This document shows positions 62,622 to 64,000 of a DNA stretch of 64,000 nt, in pieces. Made by a program: the position numbers and the translations under genes. The stretch comes from Cohaesibacter haloalkalitolerans (lineage in GTDB: Bacteria; Pseudomonadota; Alphaproteobacteria; Rhizobiales; Cohaesibacteraceae), in NCBI RefSeq assembly GCF_003574655.1, contig NZ_QNUM01000009.1, positions 1-64,000 of the forward strand, in the 5' to 3' direction. Numbering within the stretch: position 1 is the stretch's first letter; each line of letters starts with the position of its first letter. The notes below the pieces were generated by a model. That model was not told the DNA's origin. It made no database searches and worked only from the letters and a program-made list of their open reading frames with translations.

Positions 62622-62878
62622 GAGCCATCCGCCGCGCTTGAAACATGGAAACGCACCTCACAGTCTTGCAGACTGTGAGCATCAACCGAGCGCCAGCGGA
62701 AAAGGGAAACAGGAACAGAAACGCCCTGCTCCAACCCCATAAGAAAGAGAGGAACGAACCAGGACGCGGGAAAGGAACCGATGACAACATTGTTGGAAAC
62801 GGCAGACGCACCAACGCCCAACCGAACCGCCACGGCCCCTGCCCCCAAATCACTCACAATGGATCTAGCTGTGCTCAT
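62618..62878 (-). CDS. Cro-like repressor
   Basis: An 86-residue protein with a compact HTH (SDLGAGAVAVRLGVGASAVS, then IGSFPASWF) as in Cro-type proteins. It is the first leftward early gene, starting next to two operators. The frame continues upstream without coding character, so the start is set at 62878. Confidence 0.7.
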   Translation of the reverse strand: MSTARSIVSDLGAGAVAVRLGVGASAVSNNVVIGSFPASWFVPLFLMGLEQGVSVPVSLFRWRSVDAHSLQDCEVRFHVSSAADGS

Positions 62879-62887
62879 GCATAACAA

Positions 62888-62946
62888 TTTCCAAAATTTG
62901 TGGAAATTGTCAACACCACAACTCATTAATTTCCAAATTTTGTGGA
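62888..62946. promoter_or_regulatory. lysogeny-switch operators
   Basis: Two copies of TTTCCA-N7-TGGA lie at 62888-62906 (full arms TTTCCA/TGGAAA) and 62930-62946, with starts 42 bp apart, about four helical turns. A minus-strand TTGACA (62913-62908) lies between them. They sit between the divergent Cro-like and XRE genes. Confidence 0.75.
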
Positions 62947-62964
62947 GCGTGTAACTTTTACGAC

Positions 62965-63279
62965 ATGGAACAGAGAGATAACCCTTCTGCCGAGTCGGTC
63001 GCGCTTCGCCTCCAATGGCTTCGCGATTATCTTGGCCTTTCACAGACCGAGATAGCTTCAAGCATCGGCGTCAAGACCACTCAATGGAACAACTGGGAGC
63101 GCGCGCACAATCGCCTTTCCCTGACAGGAGGGTTGCGTCTTGGTCAGGTTTATGGGGTATCTTTGGATTTTCTATTTCTAGGAAGAGTTGACACATTACA
63201 ACACACGATGCGGACAGCATGGCTTTCAAGTCCGCGTGTCAACAGCTCCAAAAAATCCAGCGAAAACCCTGACACCTGA
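62965..63279 (+). CDS. XRE-family repressor
   Basis: A 104-residue protein with a classic HTH_XRE domain (LRDYLGLSQTEIASSIGVK, then WNNWERAHNRLS). There is no protease-like C-terminal domain, so it is not a LexA/CI-type self-cleaving repressor. It diverges from the Cro-like gene across the two operators and is the likely lysogeny repressor. Confidence 0.8.
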   Translation: MEQRDNPSAESVALRLQWLRDYLGLSQTEIASSIGVKTTQWNNWERAHNRLSLTGGLRLGQVYGVSLDFLFLGRVDTLQHTMRTAWLSSPRVNSSKKSSENPDT

Positions 63280-63580
63280 CAGGCATCAATCATCATTTGC
63301 AATCTGGCTTCGCTCTCACACATACCACGCCTTTCAATTGTCGACAGTATGAGAACAAAATAGAAACATTGCAACTTGGGATTTTCCGCTATCCAACAGA
63401 TTTACAAAACCACACCAACTGCAAACCAATGAAACAACAACGATCCAACCCCAATTCTCGCAGAAATCAGCCACAACCAGTCATCAACTTATGGTGAAAC
63501 GAGGCGTAAATATTGCAACCCTATCGTTATAGGAATAATCTATAACTCCTTCCATCAGCTCAGTCTCCAGGTCTAGTCAA
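63280..63580. other. 301-bp region downstream of the repressor
   Basis: AT-rich. A frame at 63297-63497 looks non-coding. It holds the dyad at 63526-63546. Confidence 0.35.
63526..63546. promoter_or_regulatory. perfect dyad, possible operator
   Basis: GTTATAG-N7-CTATAAC, 35 bp before the next start codon. TTGCAA (63513-63518) and TAATCT at 17 bp spacing form a weak promoter that the dyad would overlap. Confidence 0.45.
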
Positions 63581-63940
63581 TTGCTTTTCATTTCATTGGA
63601 AATTGCCGCTCTCTTGTGCGCCCTGTTGTTGGTCTACCTGATCCTGAAAGACCCCAAAGAGCCGACCGCCGCAGCGGTAAAGGACCAGAACAGTTTGCCG
63701 TATGCATCGCTCCAGAATGAAAGCCACTCAGGGAACGACCCCATGTCAAACAAGGACAAGAAAAGGCTGCACGATCTGGAAAAGCTGATCAAAGAAGCCT
63801 GCAGCGAAGCCGAAGCCTTGGAAGAGCCCATTCTGACCTACGCGCTCCACACGGCGCTTCAGGAAATCAAGGCTATTCAAGACAGAATTCAGATTAACAC
63901 GCCTCAAGCCCAAACAGACAGTCGCTCTGGCAACAACTAG
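63581..63940 (+). CDS. small membrane-anchored protein
   Basis: A 119-residue protein if started at TTG 63581: one N-terminal helix (ISLEIAALLCALLLVYLIL) and a charged helical tail. A second start at ATG 63743 with AGGGAA upstream would give a soluble 65-residue form. Function unknown. Confidence 0.5.
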   Translation: MLFISLEIAALLCALLLVYLILKDPKEPTAAAVKDQNSLPYASLQNESHSGNDPMSNKDKKRLHDLEKLIKEACSEAEALEEPILTYALHTALQEIKAIQDRIQINTPQAQTDSRSGNN

Positions 63941-64000
63941 CCCTTCTCCTGCGCACCATACAGCAACACCCCATCAGGCAACGCGAGTTATAAATCCACA

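Larger units (their letters stand above)
28211..64000. mobile_element. prophage, left end complete, right end beyond the window
   Basis: The region from the tRNA-like repeat at 28,211 to the window edge carries a full late gene set of a tailed phage (terminase to tail tip and lysis), early and replication genes and a lysogeny switch. HK97-type head genes combined with GTA-like tail-tip genes indicate a siphovirus. The set looks intact: no structural gene is visibly broken. No integrase is present in the window. Confidence 0.93.

Noticed and set aside
63297-63497. A 66-residue frame downstream of the repressor.
   Set aside because: Low-complexity composition and no ribosome site.

Overview
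The window reads as one piece of an alphaproteobacterial chromosome, most likely from the order Hyphomicrobiales (Rhizobiales), possibly a marine Cohaesibacter-like organism. This rests on the AapJQMP and ChoXWV transporters, an Omp25/Omp31-type porin and several TctABC-type genes; the genus is a guess. Positions 1 to about 28,210 are ordinary host chromosome. From about 28,211 to the right edge lies a prophage that is incomplete in the window.

Host part. A minus-strand operon (6.16 kb down to 0.19 kb) joins a TctBCA tripartite tricarboxylate transporter to a DapA-family aldolase, a D-2-hydroxyacid dehydrogenase and a PdxA-family dehydrogenase. An iron-dependent alcohol dehydrogenase diverges from it, so the whole looks like a sugar-acid or hydroxy-acid uptake and breakdown unit. 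Next come an AlaX editing protein, a CMD/AhpD-like protein, a mercaptopyruvate sulfurtransferase and an outer-membrane beta-barrel. Then follow the general amino-acid transporter aapJQMP, a cystathionine beta-lyase, a four-gene lipid A / undecaprenyl-phosphate sugar set (GT39, PAP2, GT2, LAB_N), a double-receiver response regulator, a KtrAB potassium system and the choline transporter choXWV.

Prophage part. The left end is marked by a 21-bp copy of a tRNA 3' end (28,211-28,231) and three 12-bp-spaced repeats that look like integrase arm sites. No integrase lies in the window, so it and the intact tRNA should lie beyond 64 kb. The late genes run leftward: small and large terminase, portal, protease, capsid, connectors, tail tube, tail chaperones, tape measure and a tail tip closely like that of gene transfer agents (DUF2460, DUF2163, NlpC/P60, and a ~1,320-residue megatron baseplate protein). 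A DUF2793 protein, an endolysin and a lysis cassette follow. The early genes, also mostly leftward, run from a two-operator lysogeny switch near 62.9 kb through a DnaA-domain-IV-like protein, a DNA methyltransferase-like protein and a replication initiator to an HNH nuclease. Between these sit AT-richer or oppositely oriented cargo genes (morons): a Nudix hydrolase with an unknown convergent partner, membrane proteins at 51.5, 56.8 and 58.3 kb, a pentapeptide-repeat membrane protein, and a HicAB toxin-antitoxin pair.

The most notable signals are these. A tail-chaperone frame has no start codon of its own and is reachable through a lambda-type GGGAAAG slip. A dense set of GTGTCA repeats beside an AT-rich stretch lies inside the replication gene and is probably the phage origin. 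A duplicated terminase 5' end brackets a cargo gene. A 37-bp hairpin that can hide the ribosome-binding site occurs before two different genes. The lysogeny switch has paired operators 42 bp apart.
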